A stretch of 64,000 nt of DNA, from NCBI RefSeq assembly GCF_002994745.2, contig NC_037089.1:14278141-14342140 (forward strand). Direction: 5' to 3'. This stretch comes from Rosa chinensis. Taxonomy: Eukaryota > Streptophyta > Magnoliopsida > Rosales > Rosaceae. The notes under the pieces were generated by a model. That model searched no databases and had not been told where the DNA came from. It saw only the letters and a list, made by a program, of their open reading frames with translations. The stretch's first letter is position 1, and each line of letters begins with the position of its first letter. The translations under genes and the position numbers were made by a program. Below are positions 11,121 to 21,900 of this stretch, piece by piece.

Positions 11121-12226
11121 CGAAGGTGATATTCTGCCACATAATACTCCTGATGTCACTTTTCAAAACCATGCAAAAACCTTCTAGAAAGCTTCCTGAA
11201 ACGTGGCCCAATGACGGTCTTGAAAATGCTTCGCAGAAAGACTTGCCAGAAATTCCAGATTTTCCCTTTCCTCTGCTCATCTTTGTAGCATCATAACTTA
11301 TGCTTTCCACCACCTTTCTGGATAATTCTTGATTTTGGACTGCTCTACAACTTACATTCTTTAAATCTGGGTAGAGAACTTCATGATTTTTATCCTTTAA
11401 GTTCAGTAGAAAATTCCTTGAAAAAGCTTCCTGAAAAGCTTATGGAAACATTCTTCTCAAGGCTCATAACATGTAGTCATCATGAAGAGACATGTAGCAC
11501 CAACTAAGGCAAAATCTCACCAACCATGCCAAGTGTCGAGTTCTGACATGAGCATGGCTCTTAGGCATGGCCTAGGAGTAATTCAAGGAAAAGGGAAGCT
11601 TGGATATGCGACACCAGTCTCTTGACCCTTCACCAACCAAATCAGACCACATCGAGGTCACACATGTCACCGAATCTATCAAACCCATCCCTTGGAGTGT
11701 CAGTAAGCAGGAATTACGGGCTGACACCCCGATTTTTGGGAAGAACCCATAATTTTCCCTTTCCATCTCAACCAACCTTCTCCTATAAATACCCAGCCTT
11801 CACAAGGCTATAGGGAGGACTTTAACTCTCTCCTCTCCCAAAGCTATGCCAAAATGCATAGACTATTCTCTCTCTTTCTCTATTCACATGTCAACTTCAT
11901 TATTATGTCAAAATGCTTAAGCATTATTCTTTCTTCTCCAATCTCCATAAATGTTTAAACACACTTATCTAACTTCGGCATCGGAATGTGTTTGGCCGGC
12001 CTTAGGCTGGTCATCCAATAACCTTCCATCTCTTCACATTTGCAAGTCCTTTCCATAGAGGTCCGCCAACTCGAGGCAGTGGATGCCCAGCATTAGGTGG
12101 AGGATATTGTACGCCCAAGCCAGATTAGATGCTTAAGAGGAGGTTGATATACGCTCAATGTCAAGTAGAGGAATCCCAAGACGTCAGGTGAAGAAAGCCT
12201 GAGACTAGACTATCAGTTTCACCCAA
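11121..12226. other. Flanking repeat DNA: old LTR-like segment, LTR-like promoter, start of tandem tract
   Basis: 11121 to about 11450 (minus) looks like the continuation of the LTR-like sequence broken by S1: it shares TTTCTAGAAGGTT-type text with 12740-12770 of the solo LTR. About 11560-11900 has a pyrimidine-rich stretch with CTATAAATACCC near 11784, resembling the core promoter of a different plus-strand LTR. From about 12060 degenerate repeats begin (GCCCA..., GGTGAAG...), interrupted by the solo LTR and resuming at 14353. No gene is seen. Confidence 0.4.
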
Positions 12227-14352
12227 TGATAGGAGCATAAATGCGACAAATATAATCTACAATCCTTTACACTTTTCTTAGTTATTTCATTTAAAAAGTC
12301 ATTTTTAACTTTGTTTCCTTCTTAGGTAGTTCATGAAGTGGTTCAAGAGAGATAGGAGCTTAAAGGGAGCAACGAAGCCATGGATCATGAAGTACTGATG
12401 CAAAGGACCAAGTTTGAACAACCTTTTGGCTGGAAATTATAAGGGAAGTCCACAAAAAACGTTGTGAAAACCATTGCTGCAAAGCAGAAAACTGCAGTTT
12501 CAGAATCAGCTTTCTGGGAACGGTTTTGAGGAGCAATTATTGCATTCTTCCAACTTAAACTTTTCATAAAGGGCCAGCGATCCTTGAAGACACGATGTTA
12601 TAATTCAACAGGAGCCAAAGAGTTGGTAAAAATCATCAACGAGACAGCAGGAAATCAAAGTCAAAGCAGGCCTCCCGATAAGGAAGAAACTGTCAGCTTT
12701 TCACGAAGCTTTTTGGGAGATCTTTTCCGGCGACTTTCTTGGAGTTTTTCTAGAAGGTTATTGATCATTCTAGAAGATGTGATGTCATACAACACGTATG
12801 AGTTAAGAACCATCCAGAAATGTGGCGAGAGAAAGGCATTCCTTGTCTAAGAAGGAAGCTTCAGAGACAGAAATTGAATCCTAGTCAAAACAGGGTATTT
12901 TGGCCGAGACTCTTCTATGGACAGATTTTGGGTGCATTTTTGGAAGGTTATTGATGCTGCAAATATGAAAGAGAGTAATATTATAATTCCTCAAGATTTT
13001 GGGAAGATTACTAAGGCTTGAAAATGATTTAATTGAGCACCAATTAGAGGAATCCTCAAGCAACTAGGGGAGGCTTCCAAAGTAGAATTGGAAAAGGAAA
13101 CTTGGGCTGTGCTCATCATATATATAGAGGCTCTGAACACATTGCAAACAACCACCCTCTAGCGCTATCTTCTACCCTGAAACCCTAGTTCACAAAGTCT
13201 TGAAATTCCCAAGTCCTCAAGAGCAAAAACCGTTCACATCATCATCCATCTTCCATCAAGCTTCGCCGTGAACCATCTTGAAGAAGTTCTTGCATCCAAG
13301 GGCAACCTAAAAGTGAATTCGTGGCCTTCACCCTCCCTTTTTATGGTTTTTATTCTCTTGTAATCTAGTACTCATGTTTTTATTTATTGAATTTAAGACG
13401 ATGTGTGGCTAGTTACTTTTTGTTAGGAGCGAGGTTTGAAGCCCCAATTATGTAGAACAATTGTTTTGTTTAAATTTAGTTTCTTGATCTTTGGTGTGAA
13501 TTGGTTGTTTATCTCTGATTGATTGAAAACTTTTGCACGTGTTTGTTTTATGGTGGCCAACATAGGATTTATGCATGTAATTGGAGCTAGGTTTAGAAAA
13601 TAATTCACCTAATCGTCTTGTTTTCTAATTCACAAGTATGCAAGGCTTTGGACAAAAGCTGATGTTTTAAACAACTAGAAGAGCATGCTAGGTAGGCGTT
13701 CTACACTAGACTGCAACTCTGAATCATTTCCATGAGATCTTAATGCTTCAAATATGTTGACACTATATGTGTTGTTGATAGGATAACGTTCTATACCTTG
13801 ATTGCATGTTTGATAGGCTTAGCTATTGTGCGTTCACATAGACTAAGTAAGTAGGGAAACGATAATAAGGGATATGATCTGCTCCGACTTGTTTCTTGGT
13901 TGGTTTCTGTTCACACCTTAGTAATTGAAACTAGGTTAACTTAACATTGTTCGAAAGTAATTGGTGATGGATTTCCAAGTCTCTAACATGTTCTCCATCT
14001 TATTTTCTCAAAATCAAAAATCAAAAATCAAATTCGTTTTCCTTTTATTTTCCTTTAATTTTCATCAAAAACCAAAAACTCCAAAATATTTGTTCTTGAT
14101 TAGGATTGAAATGCACCTTTCTATCCCCTTCTGCTTCCTGCCATCTTTTTCTTTGTTTTATACTATTTGATGTTTTCTTTAGATTAGTATTGTTATTTGT
14201 TTTATGTACTAGTTAGTTAGTTTTGTTTTGTTTTCTTTTTTTGTGAATTATAAAGTTACCCTCAATCCCCTGCTAGAACGATCCCTACTTATTGTATACT
14301 GATAATTGACATTCTTGCAGGGTTAAGTTGAGCGCCTATTTTGGGCATATCA
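12227..14352 (+). repeat. Solo LTR, 2.1 kb, TSD CCCAA
   Basis: The sequence begins TGATAGGAGCATAAATGCG and ends TTTTGGGCATATCA, so its tips form the inverted pair TGATA/TATCA. CCCAA flanks it on both sides (12222-12226 and 14353-14357). No primer site or internal region follows; the same repeat tract continues on both sides. That is the signature of a solo LTR left by LTR-LTR recombination. A TATA-type box (CATATATATAGAGGC) lies near 13117-13131. The AGAACGATCCCTACT stretch near the 3' end resembles large plant Ty3-type LTRs; the lineage is unproven. Confidence 0.75.
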
Positions 14353-14760
14353 CCCAACAAAGGAGCATAGAGGCCCAACACCATGTGAAGGAAGTCTGAG
14401 GCGAGGCTACTAATTTCACCCAACCAAGGAGCATGGAAGCCCAACATCAGGTGAAGGAAGCCTGAGGCGAGGCTATTAGTTTCACCCAACATAGGAGCAT
14501 GGAGGCCCAACATAAGGTGAAGGAATCCCGTGTCAGGTGAGGGGAGTCTGAGACCAAACTATCAGCTTAACCCAACAAGAGAGCTGTTATGATGAACCTC
14601 CTCCAACTTCAAGTGGTGGACATCCAACGTCATGAAGAAGACGATATAAACCCGAGCCAGACTATCAGTTTCATCCGACAATGAGGCAGGACGCCCAATG
14701 CTAGGTGAAGGAAACCCGATGCCACACTACTAAATTTACCCAACAACGGAGCTGGACGCC
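14353..14760. repeat. Degenerate tandem repeat of about 65-75 bp
   Basis: Repeated phrases (TTTCACCCAAC, AGGAGCATGGAGGCCCAAC, AGGTGAAGGAAGCCTGAG, CGAGGCTA) recur about every 65-75 bp. The same array is visible at about 12050-12226, so the solo LTR sits inside it. It may be a 3' untranslated array of a buried retroelement. No coding frame. Confidence 0.6.
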
Positions 14761-15239
14761 TGTACTTACATAGGCATTTCCAAGCATAATTAGCTATAAT
14801 GAGCCACGCTCATGCTACTGCTAGCGGTACCAACTCCCGCCAAAGGAGTGACCTATGGGAACACAACCAAGTAGGCTACCGCCTCAGCCCCGGCTTGTCC
14901 CTAGATCACCGCTTACGCGCCGCCACGTGCTGCGCCAAGACAGCATCAGAAGCTCCAGAAGCTGGGGACTGAAACATATCAGTCCCACATCAAAAACATG
15001 AAGAAGATCAGCTCTCTCCTCACCTATAAAAGGTTCTCTCCTCTCTCCTCATTAATTACACATTTAATACTTACCTACTGTTACTTTGTCAACACAAATA
15101 CACTGACTAACTTAGGCATCAGAGAAGTGAAGACTGCCCAGCGCGGTCTCCCTCTGACGCCCCTCTGTATTTTACTTGACAGGTAGCGGAAACTCTGAAT
15201 ATCATTGATAGCAGTCCGCCCATCGGACCAGCGTTAACA
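14761..15239 (+). repeat. LTR of Gypsy copy G2
   Basis: 479 bp, TGTACTTACATAGG...GCGTTAACA, with GTCCCACATCA (14982-14992), 32 bp, TATAAAAG (15025-15032). It is followed by TTGGTGC, a mutated start of the primer site TTGGCGC, and then at once by the 5' LTR of G1. It is therefore a 5' LTR plus 7 bp, or a shortened LTR. The internal sequence at 27453-30664 may belong to the same original element. Confidence 0.8.
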
Positions 15240-15246
15240 TTGGTGC

Positions 15247-15745
15247 TGTACCTACATGTACGTTTGCAAGCATAATTAGCTATAATGAGCCACGCTCATT
15301 GTACCGCCAGAGGTACCGACTCTCACCAGCGGGGTGACCTGCGGAGGCACGGCCAGGCGGGCTACCGCCCGAGCCCCGGATCCCCCCCAGATCACTGCTG
15401 ACGCGCCGCACCAAGATAGCATCAGAAGCTCCAGACGCTGGGAATCGAAGCACATCAGTCCCACATCGAAAACAAGAAGAAGAACAACCTTCTCCTCACC
15501 TATAAAAGGTTCTCTCCTCTATCCTCATTAATTACGCATTTACTACTCATTTATTGTTATGCTGCCTATATGCATTGACTGACTTAGGCATCGGAGAAGT
15601 TAAGACCGCCCAATGCGGTCTCCCTCTGACGCCCTGTCTCTCGTGTGACAGCTAGCGGAGGCCATCAAATCCTCAGAGTAGCGGTCCGCCCACCGGACCC
15701 GCGTTAAACGAAAGATTGGCTAGCACCGAACTTTGAGCATTAACA
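15247..15745 (+). repeat. 5' LTR of G1
   Basis: 499 bp, TGTACCTACATGTACG...GAGCATTAACA. It contains the promoter pair at 15458-15508 and CGGTCTCCCTCTGACGCCC near 15619, which is also present in the G2 and G1 3' LTRs. Confidence 0.9.
15458..15508 (+). promoter_or_regulatory. snRNA-type USE motif plus TATA box in the G1 5' LTR
   Basis: GTCCCACATCG at 15458-15468 matches the plant snRNA-gene upstream sequence element (RTCCCACATCG; preceding base A). TATAAAAG follows at 15501-15508 after exactly 32 bp. The same pair and gap occur in the 3' LTR at 27166-27216. Known plant snRNA genes made by RNA polymerase II have about this spacing; the polymerase III ones are about one helical turn shorter. Use as an LTR promoter is inference. 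Confidence 0.65.
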
Positions 15746-15746
15746 T

Positions 15747-15765
15747 TGGCGCCGTCTGTGGGAAG
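15747..15765 (+). other. Primer-binding site of G1
   Basis: TGGCGCCGTCTGTGGGAAG begins one base after the LTR-end T. It is identical to the N1 and N2 sites. The priming tRNA was not determined. Confidence 0.8.
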
Positions 15766-15798
15766 TCTTGAACAAAAGATCATCCCGCCACAATCACC

Positions 15799-17454
15799 AT
15801 GACTAACGATAGCGGGGGAAACGCTGAAGAGCAGGCAGACCAGTCAGCCATTCCCCAACTTACCCACCCGGCAGCAAACGTCAACCGCACACTATTCATC
15901 ACTCCGGTAAACCCTGCCGGTGAGACAAACCCAGGTAGCAGCCTCCCACCAGGCCAAGACCTCACCTCTCTATATGAGCTGGCACTGGCGGATCTTCATA
16001 CGGCAAACAGAGAACGTGAACAAGAGCGCAAAGAAAAGGCCGAGGCCCAAAAGTAGGTGACCACGTTAATATCACGTTTCGATGAGCTAAGAAGAACACT
16101 AGAGGCAACCGCCAACCCGGCACGGAGCGAATAGTCACGGAGCACTAGGCATAGCCGACCTAGTACAGGCGCATTGATACCAACACCAGTCGTACATATG
16201 CAGGTCCCGCTGAACCCACCAGAGCTATTGGGAATGGGGCCGCTCCCAGCGCCCCAGTTAATGTTAGAGCAGGAGACAGAATCATCGCTGCAACCCCACC
16301 GCTCAAGACCGAGGGCAAGAACCGAGGGAAACCCATCGGTCCCCAGGCGAGGATTAGTCCAGCGGAGTGCCCGGCCTGACCCCGCTGGCGATGCAACCTC
16401 TCAAATACTGGAAAGGATGCAGCAGTTGGAGCAAAGATTAATCCGAGCGGAGTCAGGCACCCCAGCGTCAATTTCAAATCCACTTTTCGCGTCCAGGACA
16501 GGACCATTCACTGCTGCAATTCTGCAGGCTGTCAGACCGGCGTACGCAAAGACTCCAAAAATGTCACATTACAGCAGTAAGGCTGACCCCTTCGTCCATA
16601 TGGACACCTTCAAGAAGGTCACCAACAACAAAGGATTCGATGACGCCACCCTATGCCACTTGTTCAGCGAAACGCTGGACAATGAGGCAATGAATTGGTT
16701 CTTCGAATTCCCGCCGGGATCCATTGACTCATTCCAGGCATTGTCACACACTTTCCTTTCTCGGTTCATCCTACTGTCCGCCGGGCACCACAATACAAGC
16801 CAATTGTTCAATGTCAAGCAGGGTACGGAGGAAACACTAAAGGCATTCGTCACAAGGTGGCGGGCGGCAGCATCTCAATGCCGTGATCTTGATAAAACAA
16901 TGGCTTCGGCGGCTTTTAAGCAGGGACTCCTCAAGGGGCCATTCCTCTATCACCTTAACTACAATCATCCAAATGCGGTGTACGACCACCTCATGAGTGA
17001 GGCGGTCATTCATGCCCAAGCAGAATTCATCACATATGGAGAAACCCCATCGCCACCAGCAACACTAGCAAAGTCAACACAACCCTCCTCCAGTCAGCAG
17101 GGGACCGCTAACAAAACCTCCAACACACCGCCAACTGACAAAAAGAGGGAGTGGCAGCAGGGCCAGTACCAGAACAAGCGACAGAAGGACCAATACTACA
17201 AGGGAAACCGCCCATCCCATGGGGACAACAGCAACAAACATACGGAGTCCTCTCAGCGGTATGCAGTATTTACGGTCCTCACAGCCTCGTATGAGGAAAT
17301 ATACAATCAGTGCAAGGATCAGATCCCACCGTCGCCCCCGAGAAGATACCCAAAGGCGGGCAAACCAAGGAACACCGGCAGGTGATGCAAATACCACGAG
17401 GACAGCGGTCACAACACCAACAGCTGTAATGCTCTCAAAACGGCCATTGAGACC
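15799..17454 (+). pseudogene. G1 gag (retrotransposon gag domain, zinc-knuckle-like end)
   Basis: The frame opens at ATG 15799 (MTNDSGGNAEEQADQSAI), 53 bp after the LTR, and is continuous with pol. It is interrupted by TAG at 16054 and 16132 and TGA at 17383. The gag domain spans about 16558-17040 and includes DNEAMNWFFEFPPGSIDSF, TFLSRF and EETLKAFVTRWR. Directly after the TGA the frame reads CKYHEDSGHNTNSC, a CX2HX4HX4C knuckle-like motif typical of this group, so the TGA probably replaced TGG. Gag forms the virus-like particle and packages element RNA. Readthrough of three stops would be needed, so it is non-functional. Confidence 0.8.
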
Positions 17455-18400
17455 TTGTACCGTGATGGCACGATGGAGCAATTCAAGGTGTGCCAACCAC
17501 CACCTGTGATCGCCGACATTGAACCCTTAGGCCGCATCAACACCATCGATGGGGGTGCTCCAATCACCAACATGTCTCACAGGGCAAGAAAGCGTTATGC
17601 GCGAGCTAATCACCCAAAGGAAGTCTGCAACATCCTCTACGAAAGATCCGCAAAACTCCCAAAGTCTGGTTGGGAGCCCATTACCTTCTCAGAGGAGGAG
17701 GAACGCGGAGTACATCTGCCCTATGATGACCCATTCTTGATCGACGCCATTCTCGGTAAAATGTCAGTCGGAAGGATTCTGGTAGATTGTTATAACGACC
17801 TTAAGAGAAATAGAAAACTACTCCAAGACCATGAACCACTGCTCAGTTTCTCCAGTGACGTCACGCAATCGCTGGGTTCTGACTATATGCGGCTAGTTAT
17901 CGGTACTAGTCCATGTATGGCGGAGATACATACAGAGTTCATAATTGTCGATTGTTTCAGCACATATAACGCCATCATTGGTCGGCCAGCACTCAACAAA
18001 CTCAAGTGCATCATCGCCGGATACATGCTGCTCATGAAGTTCCCCACACCCAACGGCACAGGTTGTGTCAGGGGAAGTCAGCAGTTGGCACGCGAATGTT
18101 ATTCGACTACTATAGCACGATCAACCCGCTGCCATGAGATCCTAGCGGTAGGGAGTCTGGTACCGCCACCAAATATCTTTGAGGATCCCAGGGATGACGA
18201 AAAGAAGTACGTAAAGAAGGAGCCGGTCAACCCAGAAACAACATTAAGGGTTGTTAGCATCTCTGACGAGCACCCTGAGCGGACAGTCCGCATAGGCGCT
18301 CAATTAGATCCAGAGCTAGCGGCGGAACTCACTCAGTTCCTACGTGACAACGCTACGGTCTTTGCTTGGTCCTATGCAGACATGCCAGGTATCTCCCCTG
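17455..18400 (+). pseudogene. G1 protease region, catalytic motif not recognisable
   Basis: Same frame as gag. The C-terminal part of the retropepsin-like domain is clear: QSLGSDYMRLVIGT, FSTYNAIIGRPALNKLKC and LLMKFPTPNGTG (17868-18060). Where the D-[T/S/G]-G active site is expected after GRILVD (about 17772-17790) the sequence reads CYNDLKRNR, so the catalytic loop is altered in this copy. This could be point decay or local replacement. The domain normally matures Gag-Pol. Confidence 0.7.
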
Positions 18401-19330
18401 AAATCATCACACACAAGTTGAGCATCAAACCATCCTTCTACCCTATCAAGCAGAAGCGCAGAGCCTTCGACGAGGAGAAATACCGTGCTATAGGAGAAGA
18501 GGTTGCCAAGCTGCGGAGCATTGGATTCATCCGCCAAGTCATCTATCCCCAATGGATTTCCAACCTGGTTATAGTCAAAAAGGCTAGCGGCAGGTGGCGG
18601 ATGTGTGTCGACTTCAAAAATCTTAACAATGCATGCCCGAAAGATAGTTTCCCACTACCCCGCATTGATCAACTGGTTGATGCAACCGCTGGACACGAGC
18701 TCCTCAGCATGATGGATGCTTTCTCCGGCTATAATCAGATCAGGATGCATCCCGATGACCTGGAATGCACCACCTTCACCACTGACAAAGGCCTGTATTG
18801 TTACAATGTTATGCCTTTCAGTCTGAAGAACGCAGGAGCAACTTATCAGCGACTGATGAACGCCATGTTCGCGGAACATCTGGGCAAGATAATCGAGGTC
18901 TACGTAGACGACATGTTGGTCAAGAGTATAAAAGCCAGCGGACATGTGGCAAACCTCAAAATCATAATAACCATCCTCTTGGCCTACAGTATGCGCCTCA
19001 ACCCAGAAAAATGTTTCTTTGGCATCACCGCCAGCAAATTTCTGGGTTATATTGTCAGTGAACGAAGCATCTAGGCCAACCCTGACAAGGTGCAAGCCAT
19101 CCTCGACTTGAAGGACCCAGAATGGAAAGTGCACGTCTAAAGCCTCCAGGGCAAGCTAACCGCCCTGTCTCGATTCATCTTCCGACTGACCGACAGGTGC
19201 GCCCCATTTTTCAAAGTCCTTAAAACAACCCACAAGAAAGTCATCGATTGGAACCCAGAGTGCCAGGCAGCGTTCCAGGGCTTGATGGAGTACCTGGCGG
19301 CAGTTCCACTCATTTCCATTCTTGTGCAAG
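18401..19330 (+). pseudogene. G1 reverse transcriptase
   Basis: Family motifs in order: SGRWRMCVDFKNLN, CPKDSFPLPRIDQLVDATAG, MMDAFSGYNQIRMHPDD, FSLKNAGATYQRLMNAMF, and the active site YVDD at 18901-18912, then FLGYIVSERSI. In-frame stops are TAG 19072 and TAA 19138; the thumb/connection part continues in frame after them (RFIFRLTDRCAPFFKVLK). All RT core motifs are intact. Reverse transcription of element RNA is the family function. Confidence 0.9.
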
Positions 19331-20180
19331 GCGAGACACTATACGTATACCTAGCGGTATAGCAGTCAGCGGTAAGCTGCGCCATCGTCATGCTGGAGAA
19401 CCAGGATGAGCTACCGGTGTTCTATGCCGGCAGAGGCATGAACGGAGCAGAAACACGGTATCCTCCCTTGGAGCAACTTGCTCTCGCACTCATCGTTACC
19501 GCCAGACGCCTCCGCCAGTACTTCCAAGCCCACACAATCCATGTGCTAACCAATCAACCGCTGAGATAAGTAATGCAGAACCCTGAACATTCGGGGCGCC
19601 TCAGCAAGTGGGCCATTGAGCTCAACGAGTTTGACATCAATTACAAACCAAGAACCGCCATGAAGGGCCAGGCGGTGGCAGACTTCATTGCTGAGCTCAC
19701 CGAGCGTCAGTCCAAAACTGATACACCACCCGCAACGGAAATGATGACAGCTGAAAATCCAGCTCCCCAGCAGTCAGACTGGAACCTGCATGTCGACGGC
19801 TCCGCTAGCGCCAAGGCCAGCGGCGCTGGGGTCATCTTGACAGGTCCTGGGGGGCTGAATGCGGAGTACGCGTTGAAATTCAACTTTAAGGCTTCCAACA
19901 ATATGGCAGAGTATGAAGCACTCATTGCCGGCCTACTCCTGGCCATCGATTCAGGGGCCGACATTGTCAACATATTCAGCGACTCTCAGTTAGTCGTTAA
20001 CCAGGTCAACGATAGCTTTCAGGCCAAGGACCGGCAGTTGGCAGCATACTTAGGGTACGTCAGGACACTGCTTAAAAAATTCAAATTTCACACCATCACA
20101 CAAATCCCCAGGGAGAAGAACGCCAAGGCTGATTCACTAGCAAGACTGGCAACCGCCCATCCACACCAAAGTCCAGCGGA
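19331..20180 (+). pseudogene. G1 dual RNase H (degenerate first domain, intact second domain)
   Basis: The first, Ty3-type RNase H (about 19331-19566; ELPVFYAGRGMNGAETRYPP, VLTNQPLR) contains TAG 19360 near where its first catalytic Asp belongs and TAA 19567. The second, archaeal-like RNase H is open from 19573. Its likely catalytic residues are Asp 19795 (HVDGS), Glu 19909 (AEYEAL), Asp 19981 (SDSQLVVNQV) and Asp 20131 (NAKADSLAR). A second RNase H is the hallmark used to place this element in the Tat group. Confidence 0.85.
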
Positions 20181-21480
20181 CACAAGAGTAGAGTGTCTCG
20201 ATAGGCCAAGTATCACGAAAACCCTGGCGGAGATCTTCAACATTGAGGTCAATCCTAGCTGGATGGACGAGATTATCAAATACAAGCGCAACGGGACATT
20301 GCCAGAGGACAAAGTCGACGCGCTACAACTCAAGCAGAGAGCAACCCGCTACAACATCCAAAACAACAAACTTTACCTCCAGGGATTCACTCACCCCAAC
20401 CTTCGCTGTCTAACCCCAGAGGAAGGCAAGGTCGTGCTGGCAACAATACAGGGAGGAGAATGTGGAAACCACTCGGGCGCCAGATCCTTGGCCAATCGCA
20501 CAATGCGATAGGGCTACTTTTGGCCTACACTGGGTGACGACGCCCGGCAAATATCGAAATCTTGTCACAAATGCCAACAATATGCTGATCTTCCACATGC
20601 CCTGGCAGAACCACTATCGATCATCATCGGTCCATGGATTCACTCCACGTGGGGCCTTGACCTGATGGGCAAATTCCAAACCGCAAAGGGCCAGTTCAAA
20701 TACATCATTGTTGCTATCGACTACAACAGAAAATGGATAGAAGCGGAGCCCCTGACGATAATAACTACCGCCAAAGTAATTCACTTCCTCTGGAAGAACA
20801 TCTACTGTCGCTACGGTGTCCCGCATACAATCATCACAGACAACGGCACACAGTTCAATAACAAGGAACTCATATCTTTCGCCGCCAACCTGGGTACCAA
20901 GATGCGTTTTGCATCTGTCGCTCACCCCCAAACCAACGGCCAGGTCGAAGCGGCAAATAAGATAATCAAGAAGCTGTTAGAGAAGAAGCTCGACAAGGCC
21001 AAGGGTTTGTGGGCGGAGAAACTCCCGGAAGTTCTATGGGCCATCAGAACGACCCCAACTTCCGCCACTGGTGAAACCCCCTTTTGTATGATGTTCAGAA
21101 CTGAGGCCATCCTGCCCATCGAGGTAACTCAACCAACCGCTAGGGTCGAAGGCTACTACCCCGAGACCAACAGGGACGGCGTCAACCTTGACAGGGATCT
21201 CCTAGAGGAAAAACCACATAAAGCCCATCTGCACAACCTCCAGAACAAGCAACGGGTATCTCGTTTCTACAACGCCAGGGTCAAAGCCCGCAACCTTCAA
21301 CTGGGGGACTGGGTAATGAAGGAGGTCATACCACCGCCAACGAAACTCCGCCCAACTTGGGAAGGTCCATACAAAATTGTAGAAGTCGTTAGCCAAGGCA
21401 CCTTCTACTTAATGGACAAGGATGGCGTCACAACGACCCACCCTTGGAATACCGAACACCTTCGGTATTACTACAAATAG
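20181..21480 (+). pseudogene. G1 integrase
   Basis: Same frame. The N-terminal zinc-binding part spans ECGNHSGARSLANRTMR and SCHKCQQ with TAG 20509 between. In the core, Asp lies in GLDLMGKF (about 20656), Asp 20839 in TDNGTQF and Glu 20947 in NGQVEAAN. The last two are 35 residues apart, giving DD35E. The C-terminal GDWVMKEV...GPYKIVEV segment follows and the frame ends LRYYYK at 21480, without a chromodomain. From 20512 to 21480 the frame is undamaged. Confidence 0.9.
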
Positions 21481-21900
21481 TCATGTCGCTACCCAAGAGC
21501 ATCTTGACTTAGCTAAATTTTTGTTCAATATTTAGCTAAGGGAAGCTACCCAACGGGTACAACCCCACTTTTGTAAACGCTGTTCAGGCAGTTATCAATG
21601 AAACGAGGAATTGTTCAAACCATTGTTACCAAGTCTGGCACTAGGGGCAACTGGCAACGCCAATCAGCGGACCACATCCGCTACATTATGCACTTGGACC
21701 AATTTTAATTCCTTTAATGTTTCATTCGTTGGCAAAAGCAAAACTGTCAAAAACTCTAGCGGTACAGACATCATAGAGAGAAAAAAAAAAAAAGAGCCTA
21801 AATTCTGAAACTTCATATATTTAGGGCTGGGCTCCCCCACCCAAAAGAGTCAATTACATCAAATATTTACGCCTCAGCGGCTACAAATTCAACTCCCATT
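21481..21900. other. Spacer between G1 integrase and the antisense ORF
   Basis: 420 bp with no supported gene. It contains TTAGCTAA repeats near 21510-21540, GCTACCCAACGGGT near 21545 (compare GCTACCCAACACC in the conserved 3' block) and an A13 run near 21781. It would form the converging 3' ends of the sense pol and antisense transcripts. Confidence 0.5.

Noticed and set aside
18655..19134. Minus-strand frames opposite the G1 RT and integrase
   Set aside because: Shadows of the GC-rich plus-strand coding frame; no domain on the minus strand before 21901.
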